14,340 nucleotides of DNA from Verrucomicrobiales bacterium (GTDB lineage: Bacteria > Verrucomicrobiota > Verrucomicrobiae > Limisphaerales > UBA9464): the NCBI GenBank assembly GCA_005789375.1, contig SXXZ01000125.1:1-14340 (forward strand), read 5' to 3'. The number at the start of each line of letters is the position of its first letter. Positions within the stretch are counted from its first letter, which is position 1. Shown in pieces: positions 7,461 to 14,340 of this stretch. The position numbers were made by a program, and so were the translations under genes. The notes under the pieces are model-generated. The model was not told the DNA's origin, ran no database searches, and saw only the letters and a list, made by a program, of their open reading frames with translations.

Positions 7461-8228
7461 TTACTGGTTCCTAAACGCGATGCCGGTCGGGTCGTTGTCG
7501 TCCCACCCGCGGCGGCTGTGATAGGCCCACCAATCTTGCTCCTTGGGATTGCGCTTCTCCGGGGCGGCATGGGAATCGGCGAACACTAATTGGATGGACC
7601 CATTGTGCGGTGCGTAGGCGGGTGTCCAGTAGGGCATCTCCCAAAGTAGAACCGCGGTGGAAGTCGAGGCCACCGAGGAGGTCATGCGCCCGCTCACCGG
7701 GCGATCGACGTCATAGCTAGACTGATCTTTTTTCAGGAAGATGTGGTTCCACGGATAGGTGATCCAATCGTTGTCGCGCAGCCAGTTGCGGTAGTTGTCG
7801 CCGCTCAAAGCGGGATCCTTGCCGCGCAAACCCACAGGGCAGGCGTAGGTGCTCGGTGAGGGCGGGGTGTTTTTGCTTTGAACCGTGACCACCGCGCTTC
7901 CTCGGTTGGTGCCGCTGTTCTTGCCCACATACGGCTCTAGCAGTTCGTAGTGATACTTATCGCCGATTTGGAAGGAGTTACCCCAGACCTTGCCCCAATT
8001 CTTGGATCGGGGAAACCGCTCGCCATTGTCGCCCGAATACATCGCTACACCGAATCCGATCTGACGCAGGTTGTTGAGGCAATAGCTGCCATTGGCCTTC
8101 GATTTAGCTTTCGCCAGCGCGGGCAATAACATGCCGGCGAGGATCGCTATGATGGCGATGACGACGAGTAGCTCGATGAGCGTGAATCCGGTTTCGACCG
8201 GTCGTTGGGAACAGGGCGTAGGGTTCAT
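7461..8228 (-). CDS. Pseudopilin-like protein with prepilin cleavage motif and H-X9-D motif
   Basis: 255 residues with a type II secretion/type IV pilin N-terminus. A short leader ends in Gly14, followed by '[18 protein letters not shown]' (Phe15 at +1 and Glu19 at +5, as prepilin peptidase and assembly require). Then comes '[20 protein letters not shown]', the form typical of Verrucomicrobia/Planctomycetes. The C-terminal part contains '[14 protein letters not shown]', a His-X9-Asp-Ser version of the H-X9-DG domain of these proteins. The single N-terminal helix would anchor it in the inner membrane with the rest in the periplasm. Such genes are numerous in these genomes and mostly of unknown function. 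It lies 50 bp downstream of the large heme protein on the same strand, so the two are probably co-transcribed. No ribosome site precedes the ATG. No terminator is obvious after the stop. Confidence 0.87.
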   Translation of the reverse strand: MNPTPCSQRPVETGFTLIELLVVIAIIAILAGMLLPALAKAKSKANGSYCLNNLRQIGFGVAMYSGDNGERFPRSKNWGKVWGNSFQIGDKYHYELLEPYVGKNSGTNRGSAVVTVQSKNTPPSPSTYACPVGLRGKDPALSGDNYRNWLRDNDWITYPWNHIFLKKDQSSYDVDRPVSGRMTSSVASTSTAVLLWEMPYWTPAYAPHNGSIQLVFADSHAAPEKRNPKEQDWWAYHSRRGWDDNDPTGIAFRNQ

Positions 8229-8278
8229 GGGTTTTGGTCTGGGTGGTCGTGGGTTCAGAGGCTCAACGGGTTAGATTC

Positions 8279-11200
8279 TCACGGTTGGGTTTTCTTGGTC
8301 TGAGGCGGTTCACCCACCAACGGTTGGGTGCTCCGGAGATAGGCAAAGAGATCGCGCACTTGCTGCGGTTTCCAACCGTCGAGCAGTCCCTCGGGCATCA
8401 GCGATAATCCCGCCGGGTTCAGCTCGGCGATTTCGCTGCGGGCCAGCACCACGTTCTGATTGTCCAAGCCCCGCAGTACGATCGATTGCGCATTCTGCTC
8501 CACCAAAAATCCCGCGAGCGAACGGCCATCCCGGGTCTCGACCGTGTGGTTCTCATACCCTTCTCGGATTTCGGCACTCGGATTGAGGATCGCTAGCAGC
8601 AACGACTCGATGTCGGTGCGGTCGTGGACCGTCAGGTCGGGCCCTACCTCGCCGCCTTGCGCAAAGAGCCGGTGGCAACCACTGCAACTCGTCTGGAAGA
8701 GGGATCGCCCGGCATACGGGTCTCCGGCGCTCTCACGGATCCAGGCGGCCCGTTCGCGGATCTGGCCCTCGAGTTCGGCACTCGTGGACTTGCCGGTTTG
8801 CGGCCAAACGACTTCGGCCAGCGCCTGCAATGAGCTGTCCCGGTGCTGCTTGATTTTGCGGACGATGCTTGCCGGAACACTCAGGGGCGGGATCGGCGGT
8901 GCTGCCCAGCCGGAGGACTTTCGGGCGATGGCCTGGACATAAGCCTGCGACCAAGCCGGTCGGCTGGCCAAGAGGGCTTGAGCTGTGGGCAGCGACAATG
9001 GGCCCAAGGCGGGATACACACTTAAAACCACCGGGGCGATGGACGGATCGTCATAGGCTGCCAACGCGGTCAGAGCGGCCTGTCGCAGCGCATCATCTTT
9101 CACGATTCCGCGACACGCCTTGCTCAGGGCCGGCACGGCCCCGGCGACCCGCACCTCGGCCAGCACTGCCAAGAACTCCAATCGCTCTGCTCGTGGGGCC
9201 GTCTCGTCGGCGACGGTTTTCAGCGCCTCGGCGATGGCGGCCGGGTCGCCCTGACGCAGCGCAAAGGCGGCCGACCCGACCCCATGGCGCGCCATGGCCC
9301 GGCGCAGCGCCTCGGGCAAGCCCGACAACGCTCGCCCCTTGGCCGCTTGCTCCATGCCGGAGGCCAAGCGATGGCTGTGGGCCCGACTCGGTGAGAGTTC
9401 GAAGAGCCGGGCGCAGTTCAAGAGGTCGCGCTGGGTTCCTGCTTGAGCCCATCGGCGCGACATCCGCTCGATGAGGTGGTTTTCGACCAGCGGATGCCGC
9501 CAGAAGGCCTCGTTCTGCCACAAGCCCAGCACTGCGGTGGGGTCTTTTTCTGCAGCGGTCTCTATGGCCCACCATAAAAGCAGCGGTTGTCGTGGGTCGG
9601 TGTCGTCTTCGGACCGGCCGGCCAAGGCGCGGACGATGGGCAAGCCTGCGGTCGCCGGCAGTCGTCGAGCCGTGCACGCCAGTTGATTGCGCACACCGAG
9701 ATCGGGTTCTTGAAGGGCCATGCGGCTCAAGGTTCCGGCCAATGCCTCAGAGACAGAACGAAGGTCTCCTGTCAGGCGAACGGCCCATTCTCGCACGGCG
9801 TCTTCTGGATGAGTCAAAGCGCGTTGGACCAGGGCCTCATTCCAACCCCCGCTGAGGTTCAAAGCCCAGAGCGTCTCGAGGGCGAGTTGACCACGACTTT
9901 GGAAGAGCGTCTGGGTCAGGCCTGGGATCAGCCCCGCCTCGTTCCGATCTGCCAAGACCCGCAGCGCTGTTTGGCGAGTCCAGCGGTTCGGGTTTTTCAG
10001 GGCTTCGACGAGATCCGCGGAGCTGGCCTTTCCCAGGTTGTTGATCCGCATTGCAGAGGCACCTCGCGCCTTCAGCCGGTAGACCCGTCCGTTGGCCGCA
10101 TCCATCTTGCCTTCATGGTTGCGGAAGTGATTCACCTGCTGGTCGTACCAGTCGCAAACATAGATGGCTCCATCGGGGCCGACTTTGATGTCCACAGGAC
10201 GGAACCACCGGTCGTCGCTGGTGACCGGATGCCCGAGATCATGGGTTTTGAAGGTGGATTTTTCGGGCAGGAATTCGCTCAGAACGATGCGTCCTTGCAG
10301 CGGTTCCACGCCGAAGAGCCGACCGTTGTACCGAGACGGAAAGGCCCCGTGGTCATAGATCAAAAAATTGTGGGTGAACCGAGGGATGCGGTCGTGGGCC
10401 ATGGCCGGGAAATAGCCGAAGGCATAGGGATTGGAGAGCGGCCCGTGTTTCTCAAAGCCCTTTTGTAAATAGGCGCCCTGCTGGTAGTGGAAGCCGCGGG
10501 TGTCTCCACCATTGTGGCCGGAGAAAATTCGCCCGCGGTTGTCGATCTCGCAGCCGAAGGCATTGCCTCCGCCTTCAGAGAACACCTCGTACACGCGGCG
10601 CTCTGGATGATAGCGCCAAATGTTCTGGCCCTGTGAATAGAGGGCCTTGGCATTGAGCGGTTTTCCGTCGGCCCCATGGACCCAGATGTTGGCGGTCACC
10701 GTGCTGCCCTGGGCTCCATAGAGCCACCCGTCCGGACCCCAGCGCAGCGAATTGGCGACACTGTGCGTGTCTTCCAGACCGAAGCCCGAGAGCCGGACCT
10801 CCGGATCGCCGTCGGGTCTATCGTCCTGGTTGGCGTCGCGGTAGAAGAGTAAGTAGGGGGGATTAAGCACCCAGACCCCGCCGCGTCCATGCTCGACCGC
10901 GCTGACAATGTTGAGCCCATCGACAAACACGGTATGACGGTCCAAGCGTCCGTCGCCGTCGGTGTCTTCATGGATACTAATGCGATCCTTGCCCGGGAAA
11001 TGTTTGGGCGGCGGCGGCGGTACTTTGTCATAGACCGAGCGCCACACACTGTCGTGACTAATGCGCGTCAGCCCCGCGGGCGAGGGATACTGGCGGTACT
11101 CCACCACCCACATCCGTCCGCGTTCGTCGAAATTCAGGAACACGGGCTGGGCGATTTGGGGCTCGGTGAGCAACTGTTCCCATTCTAGGTCGTCGGCCAC

Positions 11201-13009
11201 TCGAAACCGCGACAGCGAAGCTTCTGGGCTGAGAGGATTAGCAGTGGCTTCTTGAGGCAAATCCGGCGCTGCGGGGGCCGGGGTTGCCACCGGTTTGGCA
11301 GCGGTGTTGGTGGAGGTGGGAGCGGACGTGCCGGTGGGAGTGGTCAGTTTTGAGGGCGGGATTGCCGAGGTCTCTTTGGGTACCAGGACTACGGGCTTGC
11401 CGGAGATCGCAGACGCAGCCGGCGGCACGGGATCTCGCAGGCACCAGAGGATTCCGTTCAGCAGCAGTCGGCGAAAGGAGGCCGTCCCGAAGTCGTCCGA
11501 GTTGCCCAGGGAGGTAGAAAAAACTCTCCGTTGGTGCGCGGTATTAATCCACGCCACGGGCTCCAGAGTGGTTTGCCCCTCCACTCGACCTTGCATTAGG
11601 GCAACGACGGTATCAGCAGGCTGCGACTGCTTATAGAGGTGCGAGGTGGTGATTTGTTGGGCGGTGGTGACGCCGGTCATCACGATGTGGCCTGCTTGGT
11701 CCCCAATTCCTTCGATGAGCGTGCGTGGGCTTTGAGGGGGTTTGTTGTTGTAGTGCCCGCCGTATTTCATGCCCAGCACGTCGATGTCGAAGGTGGGCCA
11801 GGCGGCGTATCCGGGTGCTTTGGGTGTGGCATCGAATCCGTGGCTGGCCGTTCGAATGGCCACGACCGGCTTGCCCGCGGCCACATGCGCCTTGAGCAAG
11901 TCGATGAGTCGTTGGGGCGGGGTCCGGCGTCGGGTGCTCACCACCACGAGGTCCGCGTCGCGCAGGCGCTCGATGTCGGCAAAATTGGGGTCTCCTTCGA
12001 TGGGCGGGGCCATCACGGTGCTGACCTCATAGCCTCGGCCCGACAGTTCAGCCGCGGCGAAGGCCGGCAGGGTTTCCCACGTTTGGTATTCGTTCTCGCC
12101 GATGAGCAGAACGATTTTCTTGTGCACATCGCCTGCGAATCGAAAGGGCGCCTTTCCGGTGAAATCAGCCCGCGTGATGCTCGGGCACCAGAAGCGTTCA
12201 ATATGCTCCACCACCAGTTCGGTGCCCCGAAAGTGCGACACATAGGGGGCCTTGCGGTGGTTGTACATGGAGTCGGTCATGTCGCGCATCAGCACTACAT
12301 TTTGGCCCTGTTGGACCATTTGGCGGATGGCGAAGGGTCGGCCGAGAACGCACATATTAATGTGCACTCCCATGATGATGACGTTGGTGATCCCGCGTTG
12401 GCGCATGAGATAAAAGGCCTCGGCTGAATCGGTGATGGCGTCGCCCTCGCGAATCTCTAGTGCTGGATGCTGGCGCGTCCATGCGCCGTAGCCGGGGCAT
12501 TCCGGGCATCCATCGCAGCCGCCGTCGGAATCATCGATGGGGAGCGGGGCCTCCAGGTCGTTCACTCGCGAGCACCAGCCCTGCAAGGGGATGGCGGTCT
12601 TCACCGGCGGTGCCGATTGGGCGAGTTTCCGGCCCGGGTGGTCTTGATAGAACTTCAGAGTGTCGCTCGGGCAGTGGAGGATGAGCATGCCTTTGGCTCG
12701 TGCGGCCAGCAGCACTTCGTTCATGGCCGGGGCCATCTCGCCCACGCGCTCGGTGGCATCGGGGCAATGGTGCTGGTCCCACATATCGCACACCACCACG
12801 GCGGTTCGCGAGGACTCCCAGGTCACGGTGCCGTCGTGGGGAGTGGCTGCCGCGAGGTTGGTAGATCCAGTGCGCCAGCGCGTGTGCAGGGTGATGGATT
12901 CGGCCTCGGTGCTGCAGTGGCAGAGAGCGAACACGAAGCAAACCCAAGCGGCCCACCCGCCGGTGGCATGCCGCCACGCATAGGCCCTCGACGAAGTACG
13001 GGGGATCAT
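8279..13009 (-). CDS. Exported isochorismatase-ThuA-PVC beta-propeller-HEAT-cytochrome c fusion
   Basis: 1576 residues, one uninterrupted frame. A signal-like segment (about 15-37) precedes an isochorismatase-like cysteine hydrolase (66-277). It has 'VVVCDMWDQHHC' (Asp75) and 'GVHINMCVLGRP' (nucleophile candidate Cys220). A ThuA-like domain of glutamine-amidotransferase fold follows (296-526: 'KKIVLLIGENEY', 'ADLVVVSTRRRTP', 'GKPVVAIRTASHGF'). A Pro/Thr/Ala linker (527-597) leads to the PVC 'membrane-bound dehydrogenase' beta-propeller (600-982) with Ca-type loops 'DTDGDGRLD' (682-690) and 'GPDG' turns. Helical HEAT-like repeats (990-1400) and a PVC-type heme domain (1425-1562) complete it. 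The heme domain has CSGCH at 1442-1446 and Met1538 in 'LMPEGL' as probable axial ligand. Heme attachment implies a periplasmic location. A redox role in sugar or polyol oxidation is a family-level guess, and the substrate is unknown. The ATG directly follows an in-frame TGA, so the start is fixed on the 5' side. Confidence 0.9.
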   Translation of the reverse strand: MIPRTSSRAYAWRHATGGWAAWVCFVFALCHCSTEAESITLHTRWRTGSTNLAAATPHDGTVTWESSRTAVVVCDMWDQHHCPDATERVGEMAPAMNEVLLAARAKGMLILHCPSDTLKFYQDHPGRKLAQSAPPVKTAIPLQGWCSRVNDLEAPLPIDDSDGGCDGCPECPGYGAWTRQHPALEIREGDAITDSAEAFYLMRQRGITNVIIMGVHINMCVLGRPFAIRQMVQQGQNVVLMRDMTDSMYNHRKAPYVSHFRGTELVVEHIERFWCPSITRADFTGKAPFRFAGDVHKKIVLLIGENEYQTWETLPAFAAAELSGRGYEVSTVMAPPIEGDPNFADIERLRDADLVVVSTRRRTPPQRLIDLLKAHVAAGKPVVAIRTASHGFDATPKAPGYAAWPTFDIDVLGMKYGGHYNNKPPQSPRTLIEGIGDQAGHIVMTGVTTAQQITTSHLYKQSQPADTVVALMQGRVEGQTTLEPVAWINTAHQRRVFSTSLGNSDDFGTASFRRLLLNGILWCLRDPVPPAASAISGKPVVLVPKETSAIPPSKLTTPTGTSAPTSTNTAAKPVATPAPAAPDLPQEATANPLSPEASLSRFRVADDLEWEQLLTEPQIAQPVFLNFDERGRMWVVEYRQYPSPAGLTRISHDSVWRSVYDKVPPPPPKHFPGKDRISIHEDTDGDGRLDRHTVFVDGLNIVSAVEHGRGGVWVLNPPYLLFYRDANQDDRPDGDPEVRLSGFGLEDTHSVANSLRWGPDGWLYGAQGSTVTANIWVHGADGKPLNAKALYSQGQNIWRYHPERRVYEVFSEGGGNAFGCEIDNRGRIFSGHNGGDTRGFHYQQGAYLQKGFEKHGPLSNPYAFGYFPAMAHDRIPRFTHNFLIYDHGAFPSRYNGRLFGVEPLQGRIVLSEFLPEKSTFKTHDLGHPVTSDDRWFRPVDIKVGPDGAIYVCDWYDQQVNHFRNHEGKMDAANGRVYRLKARGASAMRINNLGKASSADLVEALKNPNRWTRQTALRVLADRNEAGLIPGLTQTLFQSRGQLALETLWALNLSGGWNEALVQRALTHPEDAVREWAVRLTGDLRSVSEALAGTLSRMALQEPDLGVRNQLACTARRLPATAGLPIVRALAGRSEDDTDPRQPLLLWWAIETAAEKDPTAVLGLWQNEAFWRHPLVENHLIERMSRRWAQAGTQRDLLNCARLFELSPSRAHSHRLASGMEQAAKGRALSGLPEALRRAMARHGVGSAAFALRQGDPAAIAEALKTVADETAPRAERLEFLAVLAEVRVAGAVPALSKACRGIVKDDALRQAALTALAAYDDPSIAPVVLSVYPALGPLSLPTAQALLASRPAWSQAYVQAIARKSSGWAAPPIPPLSVPASIVRKIKQHRDSSLQALAEVVWPQTGKSTSAELEGQIRERAAWIRESAGDPYAGRSLFQTSCSGCHRLFAQGGEVGPDLTVHDRTDIESLLLAILNPSAEIREGYENHTVETRDGRSLAGFLVEQNAQSIVLRGLDNQNVVLARSEIAELNPAGLSLMPEGLLDGWKPQQVRDLFAYLRSTQPLVGEPPQTKKTQP

Positions 13010-13138
13010 TCACCGCCAGACTGAACCCCTCCACATCGCTTGGCCAGCCTCTATCCCGCGGCCGGCCTCTCTGGGAGGGATGGCGTTCGCGCGGCCCTCC
13101 CTTGGGGTGATTGATCGATGGTGCGTCTCGGGTGCGAG

Positions 13139-13423
13139 CTCCGCGGGACCATGGCCTCCGCGCGCTCGGCCGGGACGATTGAGATGGGAGGGAAGGGATG
13201 GCGTGGCGGATTCTTTCGCAAGACAAGGCGAGAGCGAGGCGCGGACCGATTGAGGTCCGTAACGAGCGAACAACGAAGTGATTGCGGAAGAAGCTGCAGC
13301 CAGGACAACCGATCCAACTCAATCGTCCCGGCTCAGTAGGCTCCGGAAAGGATAGGCTTTCGCGCTGCGCGCGAGTGGGTGTGATGTTCGCCTCCAAGGC
13401 GCGCTACAGCGAAGGCCCCGCTG
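13139..13423 (+). repeat. Dispersed intergenic repeat, copy C, interrupted
   Basis: The left part (13139-13168) starts with CTCCGCGGGACC, the same 12 nt as copy B at 7222-7233, and ends in GCGCTCG, also present in A and B. The right part (13333-13423) continues with CAGTAGGCTCCGG (A/B: CAGGGAGGCTCGAGG), CTTTCGCGCTGCGCGCGAG, GATGTTCGCCTCCAA and a CCCCGCTG end. Removing 13169-13332 restores a full-length, diverged copy. It is the most diverged of the three. Confidence 0.65.
13169..13332. mobile_element. 164-bp palindromic MITE-like element with 15-bp terminal inverted repeats
   Basis: The ends are perfect inverted repeats: GCCGGGACGATTGAG (13169-13183) and CTCAATCGTCCCGGC (13318-13332). Nested inside are TTCTTTCGCAA (13211-13221) against TTGCGGAAGAA (13282-13292, one mismatch) and a central hairpin CGGACC-GATTGA-GGTCCG (13242-13259). 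The midpoint of the central hairpin is exactly the midpoint of the outer repeats. It interrupts repeat copy C. No transposase is encoded and no clear target-site duplication is seen. 'Mobile' is inferred from the inverted repeats and the interrupted flank. A structured RNA or a REP-like unit is the alternative. Confidence 0.55.
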
Positions 13424-13460
13424 CCGCCAGGATCGGGCTACGCAAGGGGGTTGGCAGGGT

Positions 13461-13551
13461 CTTCGGAGTGCCCCAACGGGGCACGGCATACCAGCCCAGG
13501 GTAAAACCCTGGGTACGCTACACACGAATCCGAAGCGTTCTGAAGGAACGC
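13461..13551. repeat. Multi-hairpin intergenic repeat of PVC type
   Basis: An outer 7-bp inverted repeat (CTTCGGA 13461-13467, TCCGAAG 13529-13535) encloses two hairpins. These are GTGCCCC-AAC-GGGGCAC (13468-13484) and CCCAGGGT-AAA-ACCCTGGG (13495-13513). A third, GCGTTC-TGAAG-GAACGC (13535-13551), directly follows. The 'GCCCC..GGGGC ... CCAGCCCAGGGT' pattern is one I recognise from recurrent intergenic repeats in Verrucomicrobia and Planctomycetes genomes. Read as DNA or RNA it would fold as a three-way junction plus a hairpin. Confidence 0.65.
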
Positions 13552-13591
13552 CGCATCGTCACAATCACACCGAGACAGGCGCTGCCGAATT

Positions 13592-13612
13592 GCATTCCGC
13601 AATGCCGCAATG
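13592..13612 (+). promoter_or_regulatory. Putative autoregulatory operator of the TA pair
   Basis: An inverted repeat GCATT-CCGC-AATGC (13592-13605) overlaps a perfect tandem duplication CCGCAATG CCGCAATG (13597-13612) just upstream of the antitoxin. AbrB-type antitoxins commonly repress their own operon at such short repeats. Binding here is inferred from position only. Confidence 0.35.
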
Positions 13613-13624
13613 CAGATTAGCGGC

Positions 13625-13879
13625 ATGACAATGACACTGCCTATTAACAAGCGCGGCGGTCTCACTCTGCCTCCGTCCCTTCGCCGCAAGCTGGGTCTTG
13701 AAGGCATCGATAATCCCCTGGTGATTGTCGAAGAGCGCGACGGCGGAATCTTCCTGCAACCGGCTGCGGCCATCCCGGTCCGTGACATCTCCAGGGCGCA
13801 ATTGGCCCGTTGGATTTCCCGTGATGAGGGCGAGATGAAGGCGTTCACCGGCAAGCCTCGCGGCAATCCCAAGAAGTGA
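13625..13879 (+). CDS. AbrB/SpoVT-type antitoxin (VapB-like)
   Basis: A small DNA-binding antitoxin predicted to neutralise the PIN toxin encoded next to it and to repress the operon. From the start used here it has 84 residues. The N-terminal swapped-hairpin AbrB domain is visible as 'LPINKRGGLTLPPSLRRKLGL' split by a short turn, followed by 'LVIVEERDGGIFLQPA'. This is the usual beta-strand, basic helix, beta-strand order. The C-terminal tail 'ISRAQLARWISRDEGEMKAF' is the sort of amphipathic segment that wraps a PIN toxin. Three in-frame ATGs (13610, 13625, 13631) are possible. I prefer 13625 because the first lies inside the candidate operator repeat and all conserved residues come later; none has a clear ribosome site. 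The stop overlaps the toxin start (GTGA). Confidence 0.82.
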   Translation: MTMTLPINKRGGLTLPPSLRRKLGLEGIDNPLVIVEERDGGIFLQPAAAIPVRDISRAQLARWISRDEGEMKAFTGKPRGNPKK

Positions 13880-14298
13880 AGCTGTTTCTGGATTCCAGCG
13901 TGCTGCTGGCTGCGGCCGGCTCAGCGGATGGTGCATCGCGCTTCTTGTTCTTGAATGCCGCTGCCCAAGGTTGGCGCCTGCTTTCATCGCCTTACTGCGT
14001 GGATGAGACAGTCCGCAACCTCCGTAAGCTGGGTCCAAAGGCGACGGCTCATTGGCGAGCATCGCTGTCGTTGCACCTAATCCTGGTGCCCATCGAACTC
14101 GCCTTCGACAAAGTGCTCGTGTTTCCCAAGGCCAAGGATCGGCCCATCCTTCTTTCGGCCCTCGGGGCTGAGGCTGATACACTCTTGACTCTCGACGAGG
14201 CCGATTTCCAGCGAGTCATTGGTGGACAGGTCTATGGTTTGCGGGTGCGAAGTCCCGGCCAGTTTCTGATGGAGCGGCGTGCAGCAGGGTTGATTTGA
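13876..14298 (+). CDS. PIN-domain toxin (VapC-like ribonuclease)
   Basis: A predicted Mg-dependent endoribonuclease of the PIN fold, toxin partner of the preceding antitoxin. In 140 residues it shows the acidic active-site set. Asp6 lies in 'LFLDSSVLLAA', Glu44 in 'CVDETVRNL', Asp88 in 'KAKDRPILLSA' and Asp107 in 'LLTLDEADF', all in the family order and spacing. The start is GTG at 13876, overlapping the antitoxin TGA by four bases, so translation is probably coupled. This keeps the toxin below or tied to antitoxin levels. The length is typical of VapC. The RNA target cannot be predicted. Although it is an accessory gene, its base composition is not strikingly different from its neighbours. 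Confidence 0.87.
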   Translation: MKLFLDSSVLLAAAGSADGASRFLFLNAAAQGWRLLSSPYCVDETVRNLRKLGPKATAHWRASLSLHLILVPIELAFDKVLVFPKAKDRPILLSALGAEADTLLTLDEADFQRVIGGQVYGLRVRSPGQFLMERRAAGLI

Positions 14299-14303
14299 CG
14301 AAA

Positions 14304-14336
14304 CCCGGGCAGTTGCTTCGAAAACCGACTCCCGGG
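14304..14336 (+). terminator. Possible terminator hairpin after the toxin gene (cut by window edge)
   Basis: CCCGGG-C-AGTTG (14304-14315) can pair with CGACT-CCCGGG (14326-14336) around a loop of about 10 nt, with one bulge and one G-T pair. It begins 6 nt after the toxin stop. The window ends before a T-tract could be seen, so the call is tentative. Confidence 0.35.
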
Positions 14337-14340
14337 GATA

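Larger units (their letters stand above)
13010..13609. other. 600-bp repeat-rich gap; no gene
   Basis: This gap lies between the divergently transcribed fusion gene and the antitoxin gene. It holds the leader of the fusion gene (13010-13135, with GC-rich GGGAGGGATGGCG near 13073 echoed at 13188-13202), repeat copy C split by a palindromic element, and a multi-hairpin repeat (13461-13551). Open frames crossing it in several phases are not supported as genes. Confidence 0.6.

Noticed and set aside
9587..10468. 293-codon plus-strand frame antisense to the heme-fusion gene
   Set aside because: It lies opposite the well-supported propeller and HEAT regions and has no family motif.
11639..12427. 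262-codon plus-strand frame antisense to the fusion gene
   Set aside because: It lies opposite the conserved isochorismatase and ThuA motifs. The translation is low-complexity and unlike any family I know.
8279..13009. Lipoprotein signal in the heme-fusion protein (Cys30/Cys32)
   Set aside because: The residues before the cysteines (FAL-C, LCH-C) do not fit a lipobox, which needs a small residue at -1.
13460..13560. CRISPR array or tRNA in the multi-hairpin region
   Set aside because: The stems differ in sequence, with no identical direct repeats or spacers. No anticodon arm or T-loop consensus is present.

Overview
The window looks like a chromosomal stretch of a GC-rich Verrucomicrobiota bacterium, probably near the Pedosphaera/Limisphaerales group. 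This is inferred from protein families, not from a marker gene. The pointers are a giant secreted protein built from a PVC-type beta-propeller and a CxxCH heme domain, a pseudopilin with the 'LPALAKAK' and H-X9-D signature, a Gly-rich CotH protein with EF-hands, and intergenic hairpin repeats of a kind common in PVC genomes. Most starts lack a clear Shine-Dalgarno sequence.

Layout. Positions 1-730 are core machinery on the plus strand: the tail of a probable RNA polymerase omega subunit, an intrinsic terminator, and smpB directly behind it. A second, apparently bidirectional terminator separates smpB from a convergent fatty-acid desaturase (950-1918, minus). After a 395-bp AT-richer gap comes a secreted GH95-like glycoside hydrolase (2314-4788, minus). 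It is divergent from a secreted CotH-kinase-like protein (5044-7113, plus), whose catalytic domain is bracketed by two EF-hand pairs and collagen-like Gly/Pro tracts. Next, on the minus strand, are a pseudopilin-like protein (7461-8228) and, 50 bp upstream of it, a 1576-residue exported protein (8279-13009) that joins an isochorismatase-like domain, a ThuA-like domain, a PVC beta-propeller, HEAT-like repeats and a cytochrome c domain. The last segment (13010-14340) is a repeat-rich 600-bp gap followed by an AbrB-type antitoxin and PIN toxin pair with a 4-nt GTGA overlap.

How they fit together. The exported proteins (GH95-like hydrolase, CotH-like protein and heme/propeller protein) suggest extracytoplasmic carbohydrate breakdown and oxidation, but no substrate can be read from the sequence. 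The pseudopilin and the giant heme protein are probably co-transcribed. The TA pair is accessory.

The most interesting non-coding signal is a dispersed repeat. It occupies the gap upstream of GH95/cotH (4879-4990), the gap between cotH and the pseudopilin gene (7224-7334), and the gap upstream of the TA pair (13139-13423). The third copy is split by a 164-bp element with perfect 15-bp terminal inverted repeats, which is itself a nested imperfect palindrome. It resembles a MITE-like insertion caught inside an older repeat.
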